From: CADEDH01 sp047974625
Lineage (GTDB): Bacteria; Actinomycetota; Acidimicrobiia; Acidimicrobiales; SZUA-35
Direction: 5' to 3'
DNA: 64,000 bases
Assembly: GCA_047974625.1 (NCBI GenBank)
Contig: JBKECK010000019.1
Span: forward strand, 92,344 to 156,343
Part shown: positions 8,079 through 16,774 of the stretch, in pieces
Position numbering within the stretch: the first letter of the stretch is position 1
Layout of the letters: each line of letters opens with the position of its first letter
Position numbers and translations under genes: made by a program
The notes under the pieces: generated by a model
Told to the model about the DNA's origin: nothing
The model's database searches: none
Seen by the model: the letters and a program-made list of their open reading frames with translations, nothing else

Positions 8079-9026
8079 GTGAGCAGACCGAACCCGCCGT
8101 CCCGGCGTGACGCCCGCATCGCCTATCTGGGGCCGGCGGGCACCTTCACCGAACAGGCCCTGCTCGGCCAGGCCGATCTGGCCGAGGCTGACCTCCGCCC
8201 CCTGCCCCGTTTCTTCGACGTGCTCGCCTCCACCGTCGACGGTGAGGTCGATCTCGGGTTCGTCGCCATCGAGAACGCCATCGAGGGCACCGTCAACATC
8301 ACCCTCGACGCCCTAGCCTTCGATCACGACCTCCTCATCCAGCGGGAGGTCGTGCTCGACATCCAGCTCGAGCTGATGGCCCTGCCGGGCACGACCCTGG
8401 AGGACGTCACCACCGTGTCGAGCTTCCCGGTGGCCAACGCCCAGTGCCGGAACTTCCTCCACAAGGAACTGCCCGACGTGCCGGTCAAGGCGGCCAACTC
8501 GACGGCCGAGGCGGCCGAGGCGGCCTCCCATCAACCCGGCCTGGCCGCCATCGGGCCGGCCCGCGCCGGCGAGCTGTACGGCCTCGAGGTCCTGGCCAGC
8601 GACGTGGCCGACCACTCCGGCAACCAGACCCGCTTCCTCCTGGTCGGCACGTCCGGGATCCCGGCCCCCACCGGCCACGACAAGACCACCGTGGTCCTCC
8701 ACCAGCGGGTGGACCGCCCTGGTTCGCTGGTGGCGATCCTGGAGGAGTTCTCGGCCCGCAACATCAGCCTGTCGAACCTCACCTCCCGGCCCGTGAAACG
8801 CACCCTCGGCCAGTACTGCTTCGTCGCTGACCTGATCGGCCACATCGGCGACGACGTCGTGGCCGACGCCCTCCGGGCGGTCCGGGCCAAGCACGCCGAC
8901 ATCAAGTTCCTCGGCAGCTACCCGGCCGACGGGACGACGTCGTCGTCGGCCCGGGCCGAGGCCAGCCGGGCCCTAGCCGAGGCCGACGCCTGGATGACCG
9001 GCATCCGGGCCCAGATCGTCTCCTGA
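8079..9026 (+). CDS. pheA: Prephenate dehydratase
   Basis: 315 residues. The catalytic domain (about 10-190) begins RIAYLGPAGTFTEQALL and includes GFVAIENAIEGTVN and the catalytic SGNQTRFLLVG (TRF motif). An ACT regulatory domain follows (about 205-285, TTVVLHQRVDRPGSLVAI). The enzyme converts prephenate to phenylpyruvate in phenylalanine biosynthesis and is normally inhibited by phenylalanine through the ACT domain. Here the phenylalanine-binding ESRP motif reads TSRP (Thr235). The GTG at 8079 fits the -10 spacing; an ATG at 8055 is the alternative. Confidence 0.92.
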   Translation: MSRPNPPSRRDARIAYLGPAGTFTEQALLGQADLAEADLRPLPRFFDVLASTVDGEVDLGFVAIENAIEGTVNITLDALAFDHDLLIQREVVLDIQLELMALPGTTLEDVTTVSSFPVANAQCRNFLHKELPDVPVKAANSTAEAAEAASHQPGLAAIGPARAGELYGLEVLASDVADHSGNQTRFLLVGTSGIPAPTGHDKTTVVLHQRVDRPGSLVAILEEFSARNISLSNLTSRPVKRTLGQYCFVADLIGHIGDDVVADALRAVRAKHADIKFLGSYPADGTTSSSARAEASRALAEADAWMTGIRAQIVS

Positions 9027-9043
9027 GCAGGCGACCGGGCCGC

Positions 9044-9976
9044 ATGCGCACGCCAGACCAGGACCCCCGGGTCGGGGGCGGCGTGAACCCCGGGGACTTG
9101 CCCCGGCCCCTGGCCTTCGTGCTGTCCGGCGGGGGCGCCTGGGGCGCGGCCCAGGTGGGCATGATCCGGGCCCTGACCGAACGCGGCGTCCGACCCGACC
9201 TGGTGGTCGGGTCGTCGGTGGGCGCGCTCAACGGTTCGATGGTGGCCGCCGACCCGGAACGGGCCGCCGACCGGCTGACCGAGATCTGGTCAGACCTGGG
9301 GTGGCTCCGGTTGTGCGGTAACGGCAGCCGGCTCCGGGGGGTATGGAACGTGGTGCGCACGAGACGTTCCCTGGTCCACCCGTCGGGGTTCCGGGCCGCC
9401 ATCGGCGCCTGGCTCCCGGTGACCACCTTCGCCCAGCTCGCCGTGCCCCTCGGGGTGGTGGTCACCGACGCGGCCACCGGTCGGCCCGAGGTCGTTACCG
9501 ACGGCGCCCTGGGCCCCGCCCTGGCCGCCTCGGCCGCCATTCCCGGGGTCTTCCCCCCGGTGGCTCTGGCCGACCAGCTCTTCATCGACGGTGGGATCAG
9601 CGCCAACCTGCCGATGCGTGAGGCGGTGGCCGCCGGCGCCCGCGGCCTGATCATCCTGGACGCCGTCCCGGCCGCACCCCGACCCCCGATCGGACCGGTG
9701 ACCGCGGTGTTCAACGCCACCGCGGTGTCGATCGTCAACCAGCGGTCGAGCGAACTGCCCGACGGGCCCGACCGGGCCGAGGTGCTCCGCCTTCCCGGAG
9801 TCACCCCGGCCACGTTGAGCTCGTTCGACTACAGCCGCACCGAGGCCCTCATCGACGTCGGCTACCGGTCCACCGCCGACTGGCTCGATCGTCCGGAGCC
9901 GGTCAGGACTGGGGCTCCAGATAGGTGTACGCCAGGCCCGGGAACCCGTACGACGCCTGACGGTAGAAGTTCTTGA
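9044..9976 (+). CDS. Patatin-like phospholipase
   Basis: 310 residues. The patatin core has the oxyanion loop LSGGGAWGAAQVGM, the nucleophile elbow GSSVGALNGS with catalytic Ser, and the catalytic Asp in FIDGGISANLPM. It would act as a serine-aspartate acyl hydrolase on lipids; substrate unknown, probably cytoplasmic or membrane-associated since no signal peptide is seen. The last 74 bases overlap the convergent substrate-binding protein gene, giving a low-complexity C-terminal tail that may not be functional. It follows pheA by 17 bases. Confidence 0.82.
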   Translation: MRTPDQDPRVGGGVNPGDLPRPLAFVLSGGGAWGAAQVGMIRALTERGVRPDLVVGSSVGALNGSMVAADPERAADRLTEIWSDLGWLRLCGNGSRLRGVWNVVRTRRSLVHPSGFRAAIGAWLPVTTFAQLAVPLGVVVTDAATGRPEVVTDGALGPALAASAAIPGVFPPVALADQLFIDGGISANLPMREAVAAGARGLIILDAVPAAPRPPIGPVTAVFNATAVSIVNQRSSELPDGPDRAEVLRLPGVTPATLSSFDYSRTEALIDVGYRSTADWLDRPEPVRTGAPDRCTPGPGTRTTPDGRSS

Positions 9977-11627
9977 CCTCGGGCGAGTAGCTCCACTGGG
10001 TCAGGACGGTCCACACCGGGATCGGGTCCATCACGTTTTCCAGGGCGTAGACCTGGATCTCCTTGATCTTGTCGGCCCGGTCGTCGGGATCGAGGATGCC
10101 GAGCTGATCCTCGAGCATGCCGTCCAGGGTCGGATCGCTGATGTTGTACCAGTTGCGACCGCCGTTGGTGTGCATCTGGCCCCGCAGCCATTCGTCGGGC
10201 TCCAGGAACGGCGTCTGGGGCCCGAACTGGAGGTCGTACTCCTTGTCCGGCCAGCGGCTGCCGATGTAGGTCGAGTAGTCCAGGAGCTCGAGGTTGACGT
10301 TGAGGCCGATGGCCCGCAGGTCCTCGACCAGCCACTCCGCCTGCTGGGTGTAGAGGGCCCCGTACTGTTCGGTGGCGATCATGTCCACGTCGAAGCCGTC
10401 GGGATAGCCGGCCTCGGCCAGGAGGGCCTTGGCCCCCTCCGGGTCATAGGTCAGGAACTCGTTCCGCTGGGCCTGGTCGATCGTGTAGTCCGACATGGCC
10501 GGGGAGACGTTCGACGGGATGGTGCCACCACCCCGGATGGTCGTGCCCATGCCCTCCCGGTCGATGGCCATGGAGATGGCCTGACGGACTCGGATGTCGT
10601 TGAAGGGCTCACGGCCCATGTTCACCCCGACCTGGCCCATCCCGGCGTCGATCCACTCCCCGTGGTAGGCGTCTGGGGTGTCGGCGATGAGCTGGGCCCG
10701 GAGCTCCTTGGGGATCCCGTTGGTCATGATGTCGATCTCACCGGCGGTGAAGGCGGCCACCACCTGCTGGGTGTCGTTGATGGTCACGAGGTCGAACCCG
10801 TCCAGGTACGGCAACGGCTGCCCGTCGGTGCCCATCTCCCAGTAGTCGGGGTTGGCCACGTACTTGGTGGAGACGTCCACCTCGCGGGAGTCGAGCATGA
10901 ACGGCCCCGTCCCTATGACGGTGGTGTTGCGGTCGTAACCCTCCCCGAAGGCCTCGGCGGGCAGGATCCACATGAAGTGGCTGGCCATGTTGTTGAGCAG
11001 GGGGGCGAACGGTGCCGACAGGTGCAGCACCACGGTCAGATCGTCGGGGGTCTCCACCGATTCGACCCGCTCCAGCAGGTTGGACTGGTGGCCACCGGCC
11101 AGGATGGCGTCGAAGGTGGCCTTCACGTCGGCCGAGGTGAACGGGCGGCCGTTCACGGGTGGTTTGTTCTGCCAGGTGACGCCCTCTCGCAGGTGGAAGG
11201 TATAGGTGAGGGCGTCGTCGGAGATCTCCCAGTCCGTGGCCAGCTCCGGTTTGAGCACCTGCTGGGTGTACCCGATGTCGGGCCCGGTCTCGAAGGTGAT
11301 CAGTCGCTGGTAGACGGGCCCCAACCGGTACTGGGTGTTGAACGACGGGGAGGTGATCGGGTCGAGGTTCCCGATGTCGGACGGCCCGGACATGACCAGC
11401 GTCCCGCCCCGGACCGGTTCCCCGCTGCCCTCCAACTTGGCGGCGTCGTCCGGGTCGGCGCCCTCCTGTTGGGCCCGGGCCTGCTCGGCGAAGTCGGCGG
11501 TACCGGTCTCGGTCTCGGGACCGTCGGGCTCGGCCGAATCGTCCGACCCGCCCCCGCACGCCGCGGCCAGCAGGCTGAGGACAGCCAGCAAGGCCAGGAT
11601 CCTGGCCCACCTCCGTGATGTTTCCAT
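9903..11627 (-). CDS. ABC transporter substrate-binding lipoprotein, family 5 (peptide/nickel type)
   Basis: 574 residues. A lipoprotein signal peptide has the lipobox LLAAACGG (Cys about residue 24), followed by a Gly/Asp/Glu-rich linker. The SBP family 5 domain starts near 75 with EPVRGGTLVMSGPSDIGNLD and contains FHLREGVTWQNKPPVNGRPF, VRQAISMAIDREGM and YDPEGAKALLAEAGYPDGF. It captures an oligopeptide-like ligand outside the membrane. It is the last gene of a five-gene operon (ATPases, permeases, then this), 131 bases after the permease gene. Confidence 0.92.
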   Translation of the reverse strand: METSRRWARILALLAVLSLLAAACGGGSDDSAEPDGPETETGTADFAEQARAQQEGADPDDAAKLEGSGEPVRGGTLVMSGPSDIGNLDPITSPSFNTQYRLGPVYQRLITFETGPDIGYTQQVLKPELATDWEISDDALTYTFHLREGVTWQNKPPVNGRPFTSADVKATFDAILAGGHQSNLLERVESVETPDDLTVVLHLSAPFAPLLNNMASHFMWILPAEAFGEGYDRNTTVIGTGPFMLDSREVDVSTKYVANPDYWEMGTDGQPLPYLDGFDLVTINDTQQVVAAFTAGEIDIMTNGIPKELRAQLIADTPDAYHGEWIDAGMGQVGVNMGREPFNDIRVRQAISMAIDREGMGTTIRGGGTIPSNVSPAMSDYTIDQAQRNEFLTYDPEGAKALLAEAGYPDGFDVDMIATEQYGALYTQQAEWLVEDLRAIGLNVNLELLDYSTYIGSRWPDKEYDLQFGPQTPFLEPDEWLRGQMHTNGGRNWYNISDPTLDGMLEDQLGILDPDDRADKIKEIQVYALENVMDPIPVWTVLTQWSYSPEVKNFYRQASYGFPGLAYTYLEPQS

Positions 11628-11758
11628 CTTTTCCGCTCCCTTGTTGGTTCTGACGGTTCGCAGCCCGGGCGCGCCCCAGGGTTCGGGCCTGCGCTTGCGC
11701 CGGATGTCGGTTCGGGCCGGGCGTCGAGACCGGGACGCGTCAGGCCGCGGTTGCCCGC

Positions 11759-12691
11759 TCAGCGCACGAGCTTCGGATCCAGATGGTCACGCAGGGAGTC
11801 GCCGAGGAGGTTGAACGCCAGCACGGCCAGGCTGAGCGCGGCCCCGGGGAACAGGACCCCCCACCACGCCACCCGGGTGTACTCACTGGCCCGGGACAGC
11901 ATCTGGCCCCACGACGGATCGGTGATGGGCGCACCCATGCCGAGGAAGCTGAGGGCGGCCTCAGCGATGATGGCCTGACCGAACGTCAGACTGGCCAGGA
12001 TGATCAGGGGAGCCACGATGTTGGGGATGCCGTGGCGGCGGATGGTCCGCCACGGGGTGGATCCGAGGGCGTCGGCGGCCACCACGTACTCAGCGTTCTT
12101 GACCCGCAACATCTCACCCCGGGCGATCCGGGCGAACCGGGGGATGTAGACCACGGCCAAGGCCACCACCACATTGCGGAGGCTGGAACCCATGAGGGCC
12201 ACGATGAACAGGGCCAAGATGATCACCGGGATCGACATCACCGCGTCGACCACCCGCTGGATGATCTGGTCGACGGCACCGCCGAAGAAGCCGGACACGG
12301 CCCCGAGGATGGTGCCGAACACGGAGGCCACGACCACGGTGGTGGTGGCCACGATCAGGGAGATCCGCGAGCCGTACAGCACCCGGCTGTAGATGTCACG
12401 GCCCAGTTCGTCGGTGCCGAAGAGGTGGTCCATCGACGGCGGGTCGAGCTGGCTCCGCCGGCCCAGCATGTTGGGGTCCTGGGTGGCCAGCATCGGGGCG
12501 AAGATGGCGGCCAGCAGCATGATGAGGATGATCACCGCCGAGATCACGCCCAGCGGCTGGCTCTTCACGAAGTGCTTGAGACTGAACCAGAAGCGGCCCC
12601 AACGACCGGTCGGACTCGTGGTGGTGGCGGCATCCGGCTCCGGTGCCGACGACGGAACCGGAGGGACGAGATCCTCGGTGACAGCGGTCAT
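11759..12691 (-). CDS. Peptide ABC transporter permease, DppC/OppC type
   Basis: 310 residues. The N-terminal OppC_N segment (about 30-80) leads to six predicted helices. The hallmark HLFGTDELGRDIYSRVLYGS is present, and the cytoplasmic EAA loop is recognisable near EYVVAADALGSTPWRTIRRH. It forms the membrane channel with the DppB-like subunit encoded three bases upstream. The ATG at 12691 follows the DppB stop (12694) closely, suggesting coupled translation. Confidence 0.93.
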   Translation of the reverse strand: MTAVTEDLVPPVPSSAPEPDAATTTSPTGRWGRFWFSLKHFVKSQPLGVISAVIILIMLLAAIFAPMLATQDPNMLGRRSQLDPPSMDHLFGTDELGRDIYSRVLYGSRISLIVATTTVVVASVFGTILGAVSGFFGGAVDQIIQRVVDAVMSIPVIILALFIVALMGSSLRNVVVALAVVYIPRFARIARGEMLRVKNAEYVVAADALGSTPWRTIRRHGIPNIVAPLIILASLTFGQAIIAEAALSFLGMGAPITDPSWGQMLSRASEYTRVAWWGVLFPGAALSLAVLAFNLLGDSLRDHLDPKLVR

Positions 12692-12693
12692 CC

Positions 12694-13644
12694 TCAGCTC
12701 TCCCTGATTCGGGGGTCGATCCAGCCGTACGCCACGTCGACCGCGATGTTGACCATTACGAAGACGCTGCCGTATAGCACGGCGGCGGCCTGGATCACGG
12801 GGTAGTCCCGCTGGTTGGCGGCGGTGTACACCATCCGCCCGATTCCCGGCAGCCCGAAGATGTTCTCCAGGATCACCGTGCCACCCAGGAGGGCCCCCAC
12901 CTGGAGACCCAGCAGGGTGACGATCGGGATCATCGAGTTGCGCAGGGCGTGCTTGAAGTTGACCACCCGCTGGGTGGCCCCCTTGGCCCGGACGGTGCGG
13001 ATGAAGTCCGACCCCAGCACCTCCAACATCGAGGACCGGGTGAGGCGAGCGATGGCCGCCGCCACCCCGACCCCGAGGGCGATGGCGGGAAGGGCCATCT
13101 GCTGCAGGTTGACCCACGGATCCTCGGTCAGGCTCCGGTAGCCGAGCGGGGCCACCCAGTTGAACGCCGCCGACAGGAACGTGATCATCAGCAGGGCCAG
13201 GAAGAAGTTCGGGATCGACAGCCCAAACACGGAGGTGACCCGGAGGATGTTGTCGACCGCGGAGCCCCGCCGGATGGCGGAGGCCACCCCCACCAGCAGT
13301 CCGAGGATGATGGCGATCACGATCGCCATCAGGGCCAGCTGGAGGGTGACCGGGAAGCGCTCGGCGATCATGCCGCTCACCGAGCGCCGCTCCCACAACG
13401 AGTCGCCCAGGTCGCCGCGGACCACCCCGCCAAGCCAGGTCGCGTACTGCTCGTAGGCCGGCTTGTCCAAGCCGAGCTGGGCCTCGATCTCCGCCATCCG
13501 CTCCGGTGACACCGATCCGGCGTCGGCCAGCTGGAGCCGGACCACGTCGCCGGGAACCGCCCGCATCACGAAGAACAGCACGGTCGAGAGCAGAAAGATG
13601 ACCAGCAGGCCGGACAGGAACCGGCGGACCACGAACTCGATCAT
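12694..13644 (-). CDS. Peptide ABC transporter permease, DppB/OppB type
   Basis: 316 residues beginning MIEFVVRRFLSGLLVIFLLS, the classical DppB first helix, followed by AVPGDVVRLQLAD. The EAA loop lies around DFIRTVRAKGATQRVVNFKHALRNS. About six helices. The ATG at 13644 overlaps the stop of the upstream ATPase by four bases. It pairs with the DppC-type subunit. Confidence 0.93.
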   Translation of the reverse strand: MIEFVVRRFLSGLLVIFLLSTVLFFVMRAVPGDVVRLQLADAGSVSPERMAEIEAQLGLDKPAYEQYATWLGGVVRGDLGDSLWERRSVSGMIAERFPVTLQLALMAIVIAIILGLLVGVASAIRRGSAVDNILRVTSVFGLSIPNFFLALLMITFLSAAFNWVAPLGYRSLTEDPWVNLQQMALPAIALGVGVAAAIARLTRSSMLEVLGSDFIRTVRAKGATQRVVNFKHALRNSMIPIVTLLGLQVGALLGGTVILENIFGLPGIGRMVYTAANQRDYPVIQAAAVLYGSVFVMVNIAVDVAYGWIDPRIRES

Positions 13645-14717
13645 CGGGCCCCTCCTTCCGGGACGCCGGCCCCGTTGCCGCCGGCCCGGGCCATTCGTTC
13701 GGTGATCTCTGGGCAGGACAGGGCCCGGTGACCCGAACCGATGTCGAGCATCTCCGGGTCGGTGTCCCCACAGGTCGGGCGAGCCCGGGGGCAGCGGGTG
13801 TGGAACCGGCACCCCGACGGCGGCGCCGACGGTGAGGGCACGTCACCCTCGAGGTGGATCCGCCGCTTCGAGCGGGCCATGTCCACGTCCAGGGTGGGTA
13901 CCGCCGACAGCAGGGCCTGGCTGTAGGGGTGGGCGGGCGAGGTGAACAGGGTCTCGGTGTCGGCCAGCTCGACCACCTGACCGAGGTACATCACCGCCAC
14001 CCGGTGCGAGATGTAGCGGACGACGTTGAGGTCGTGGGTGATGAACAGGAAGGTGAGGTCCAGCTGCTGCTGGAGGTCGGCCAGGAGGTTGAGGATCTGG
14101 GCCTGGATGGACACGTCGAGGGCGGAGACGGCCTCGTCGCAGACGATGAGGTCCGGTTCGGTGGCCAGGGCCCGGGCGATCCCGATGCGCTGGCGCTGAC
14201 CCCCGGAGAACTGGTGCGGGTACTTCCGCAGGTCCTTGCCGGACAGGCCCACGAGCTCCAGCAGTTCCACCACCCGGTCGTGACGTTCGGAGGCCGAGCC
14301 GATCCGGTGCACCTCGAGGCCCTCCCCGATGATGTCACCCGTCGTCATCCGGGGGTCGAGGGAGCTGTAAGGGTCCTGGAAGATGACCTGCATCCGGCGC
14401 CGCAACGACCGCAGCTCCGACCGGTCCAGGCCGGCCAGGTCGGTGCCTTCGAACCGGACGGTGCCGCCGGTGGCGTCGAGCAGGCGGAGGATGCACCGAC
14501 CCGTCGTGGTCTTGCCGCAGCCGGACTCGCCGACCAGGGCCAGGGTACTTCCCCGGGGGATGGAGAAGCTGATGCCGTCCACGGCTCGGACGTGCCCGAC
14601 CGTGCGTTGGAGCAGGCCGCGCCGGATCGGGAAGTGCACGACCAGGTCCTCCACCTGGATCACCGGGGTGGTGGCGTCCTCCGTAGTGGCCCCGTCGGCC
14701 AGGGGCGCCGCGGTCAT
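13641..14717 (-). CDS. Peptide ABC transporter ATP-binding protein, DppF/OppF type
   Basis: 358 residues. Walker A GESGCGKTTTG, signature FSGGQRQRIGIARAL, and Walker B LIVCDEAVSALDVSIQ are all intact. The C-terminal oligopeptide extension contains GCRFHTRCPRARPTC, with the cysteine pattern that in relatives holds an iron-sulphur cluster. Note that Walker B reads CDEAVS, a usual variant in OppF. It overlaps the neighbouring ATPase gene by four bases and forms a heterodimer with it. Confidence 0.93.
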   Translation of the reverse strand: MTAAPLADGATTEDATTPVIQVEDLVVHFPIRRGLLQRTVGHVRAVDGISFSIPRGSTLALVGESGCGKTTTGRCILRLLDATGGTVRFEGTDLAGLDRSELRSLRRRMQVIFQDPYSSLDPRMTTGDIIGEGLEVHRIGSASERHDRVVELLELVGLSGKDLRKYPHQFSGGQRQRIGIARALATEPDLIVCDEAVSALDVSIQAQILNLLADLQQQLDLTFLFITHDLNVVRYISHRVAVMYLGQVVELADTETLFTSPAHPYSQALLSAVPTLDVDMARSKRRIHLEGDVPSPSAPPSGCRFHTRCPRARPTCGDTDPEMLDIGSGHRALSCPEITERMARAGGNGAGVPEGGAR

Positions 14718-15751
14718 ACGATCACCACCGGCGTCGGGTCCGCCCCGGAGGTGACCGGAGCGGGTGCCCCGACCAGGGCGTCGGTCTCCTGGAGCCAGCA
14801 GCGACTGCTCCGGTTGCCGTCGAGGGCGAACAAGGGCGGTTCCTCCTCACGGCACCGGTCCATGGCCAGGGCACAGCGGGGAGCGAACCGGCAACCCGTC
14901 GGCATGGCGAACAACGACGGGACCACCCCCTCGATGGGGGTCAGCCGTTCACCCTGGCCCGCGGCGGCGCCCGGCATGGACCGCATCAGGGCCTCGGTGT
15001 AGGGGTGGCGGGGCTCGGTGAGGACCTGACGGACGGTGCCCCGCTCCACCACCTGCCCGGCGTAGAGGACCACGACCCGGTCGGCCATCTCGGCCACCAC
15101 CCCGAGATCGTGGGTCACGAAGAGGACGGCGGCGCCGGTGTCGTCCTGGAGCTGACGGAGCAGATCGAGGATCTGCGCCTGGACCGTGACGTCCAGGGCC
15201 GTGGTGGGCTCGTCGGCGATGATGAGCCGCGGTTCGAGGGCCAGGGCCATGGCGATCATGACCCGCTGGCGCTGGCCGCCCGACAGCTGGTGCTGGTAGT
15301 TGCCCAGCCGGGTCTCCGGATCCGGCATCTTGACCTGCCGCAACAGTTCGAGGGCCCGTTCCCGGGCCGAGCGACGGGAGTGGACCCCGTGGAGCATCAT
15401 GGTCTCCACCAGCTGGTCCTCGATCGTGTACACGGGGTCGAGGCAGGTGGACGGATCCTGGAAGATCATGGAGATGTCCCGGCCCCGGATGTCCCGCATC
15501 CGCCGCTCGCTGAGCTCGGGCAGGTTCTCGCCGTCGAAGACGATCGACCCGGCCGCGATGTCACCGGTGGACTCGAGCAACCGGAGGATCGACAGGGCGG
15601 TGACGCTCTTGCCCGAGCCCGACTCCCCGACCAGGGCGACGGTCTCCCCCGGGGCGACGTCGAAGCTGACGTCGCTGACCGCGTCGACCTCCCCCATACG
15701 AGTTCGGAACCGGGTCCGGAGACCCTCTACTACCAGTATCGGCTCTCGCAC
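14714..15751 (-). CDS. Peptide ABC transporter ATP-binding protein, DppD/OppD type
   Basis: 345 residues and first gene of the operon. Walker A GESGSGKSVTA, signature LSGGQRQRVMIAMAL, Walker B LIIADEPTTALDVTVQ, H-loop FVTHDLGVV, and the cysteine-containing GCRFAPRCALAMDRC tail are present. GTG at 15751 is preceded by a G-run resembling a Shine-Dalgarno sequence. Together with the four genes downstream it gives a complete importer: two ATPases, two permeases, one binding protein. The probable promoter lies within 15752-15860. Confidence 0.92.
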   Translation of the reverse strand: MREPILVVEGLRTRFRTRMGEVDAVSDVSFDVAPGETVALVGESGSGKSVTALSILRLLESTGDIAAGSIVFDGENLPELSERRMRDIRGRDISMIFQDPSTCLDPVYTIEDQLVETMMLHGVHSRRSARERALELLRQVKMPDPETRLGNYQHQLSGGQRQRVMIAMALALEPRLIIADEPTTALDVTVQAQILDLLRQLQDDTGAAVLFVTHDLGVVAEMADRVVVLYAGQVVERGTVRQVLTEPRHPYTEALMRSMPGAAAGQGERLTPIEGVVPSLFAMPTGCRFAPRCALAMDRCREEEPPLFALDGNRSSRCWLQETDALVGAPAPVTSGADPTPVVIV

Positions 15752-15876
15752 GTGCCCCCCCAGACCGTTTCGAGATATCGGGTCTTACGGTAGCAACGAT
15801 GGATATCAGTGATCCAGTTTGTTGCCGTTTCACCCTCCTGACCAGGTCAAATACAGACAATCGGGTGTGACATATG

Positions 15877-15936
15877 ACCGGTCGACCGGTTCACGGGGTC
15901 GGGGCCGCCATCACCCAAACGTCGGCCCCGACCCCG
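15877..15936 (-). terminator. Two strong hairpins ending the beta-oxidation operon
   Basis: Directly after the last stop of the minus-strand operon (15939) lies a perfect 14-bp stem (15894-15907 with 15923-15936, 15-base loop). It is followed by the perfect palindrome ACCGGTCGACCGGT (15877-15890). There is no T-tract, as is common for GC-rich actinomycete terminators. It separates this operon from the peptide transporter operon read in the same direction. Confidence 0.6.
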
Positions 15937-15938
15937 GC

Positions 15939-16355
15939 TCAGACCATCGCGAAATCCGCGGTGGCCGAGATCGCCACCCCACCGGTCTGGCGGGTGCACC
16001 TGAGCTCGACGGTGACCAGACCCCGCCCGGGATCGACCCCGGTCACGGTGCCGGTGCAGGTGAGGAGGTCGTCGGGCCAGCACTGCTCCTCGAAACGCAG
16101 GGTGTAGCGACGGATGTTCTCCGCTCCGAGCCAGTCGGTGGCATAGGTGGCCAACAGACCGGCCTGCAACATCCCCACCGAGAACACCGACGGGAAACCG
16201 GCGGCGTGGGCGAAGGTGTCGTCGTGGTGGAGCGGGTGGAAGTCACCCGAGGCGCCCTGGTACTTGACGAAGTCGGTCCGGGTGAGGGGCCCGAACTCGC
16301 GAGGCGGGTTGGCGTCCCCCACGTTTGGGGTTGGGTTGGGGGTGGGGCCGCTCAC
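15939..16355 (-). CDS. MaoC-type enoyl-CoA hydratase subunit
   Basis: 138 residues, a single hot-dog domain with the hydratase-2 motif DFVKYQGASGDFHPLHHDD, including the catalytic Asp and His. It would hydrate a trans-2-enoyl-CoA, probably as a heteromer with the FAS1-like protein encoded just upstream, as in steroid side-chain degradation (ChsH1/ChsH2 type). GTG at 16355 overlaps the upstream stop by four bases and has GGAGGAG before it. Last gene of the operon. Confidence 0.85.
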   Translation of the reverse strand: MSGPTPNPTPNVGDANPPREFGPLTRTDFVKYQGASGDFHPLHHDDTFAHAAGFPSVFSVGMLQAGLLATYATDWLGAENIRRYTLRFEEQCWPDDLLTCTGTVTGVDPGRGLVTVELRCTRQTGGVAISATADFAMV

Positions 16356-16774
16356 TGCTCCTCCCCGCCCTTCACCGGCTCGGCCGTCTCCACGATCACA
16401 CTGCACTGTTCGGCCACGAGCACGCCGTCGGGGTCACGGAACTCGTTGACGATCCGGGCGAAGCGCATCGTTCCGCCCCGCTTGCCGTCCTTCTCCCAGC
16501 GGTCCTCGGTGTGGGTGGTGACGGTCAGGATCTGACCTACCCGGGGTGGTGGGCCGTGGAACACATACTCCTCCTCTCCGTGCAGGATCCGCCGCAGATC
16601 GAAGCCGAGCTGTTCGATCTGGGCCTCGGCCCGGGGCTCCCAAGCCATCCGGGCGTGGGTCAGGAAGGTGGCCGGCACGATGGCGTCCGGCCCCTGGTAG
16701 GCCTGGTTACGGGATCGGGTGGCCCGGGCGAACTCCCGGACCTTCCCCTCCTCCAACGGCATCCGGTAGCTCAT
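16352..16774 (-). CDS. MaoC_N / FAS1-like dehydratase-domain protein
   Basis: 140 residues of the FAS1-like dehydratase (MaoC_dehydrat_N) hot-dog fold: KVREFARATRSRNQAYQGPD at the N-terminus and LTVTTHTEDRWEKDGKRGGT in the middle. It is the presumed partner of the downstream MaoC protein; such pairs form heteromeric enoyl-CoA hydratases for bulky acyl-CoAs. It overlaps both neighbours by four bases, indicating translational coupling and near equal synthesis. Confidence 0.8.
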   Translation of the reverse strand: MSYRMPLEEGKVREFARATRSRNQAYQGPDAIVPATFLTHARMAWEPRAEAQIEQLGFDLRRILHGEEEYVFHGPPPRVGQILTVTTHTEDRWEKDGKRGGTMRFARIVNEFRDPDGVLVAEQCSVIVETAEPVKGGEEQ

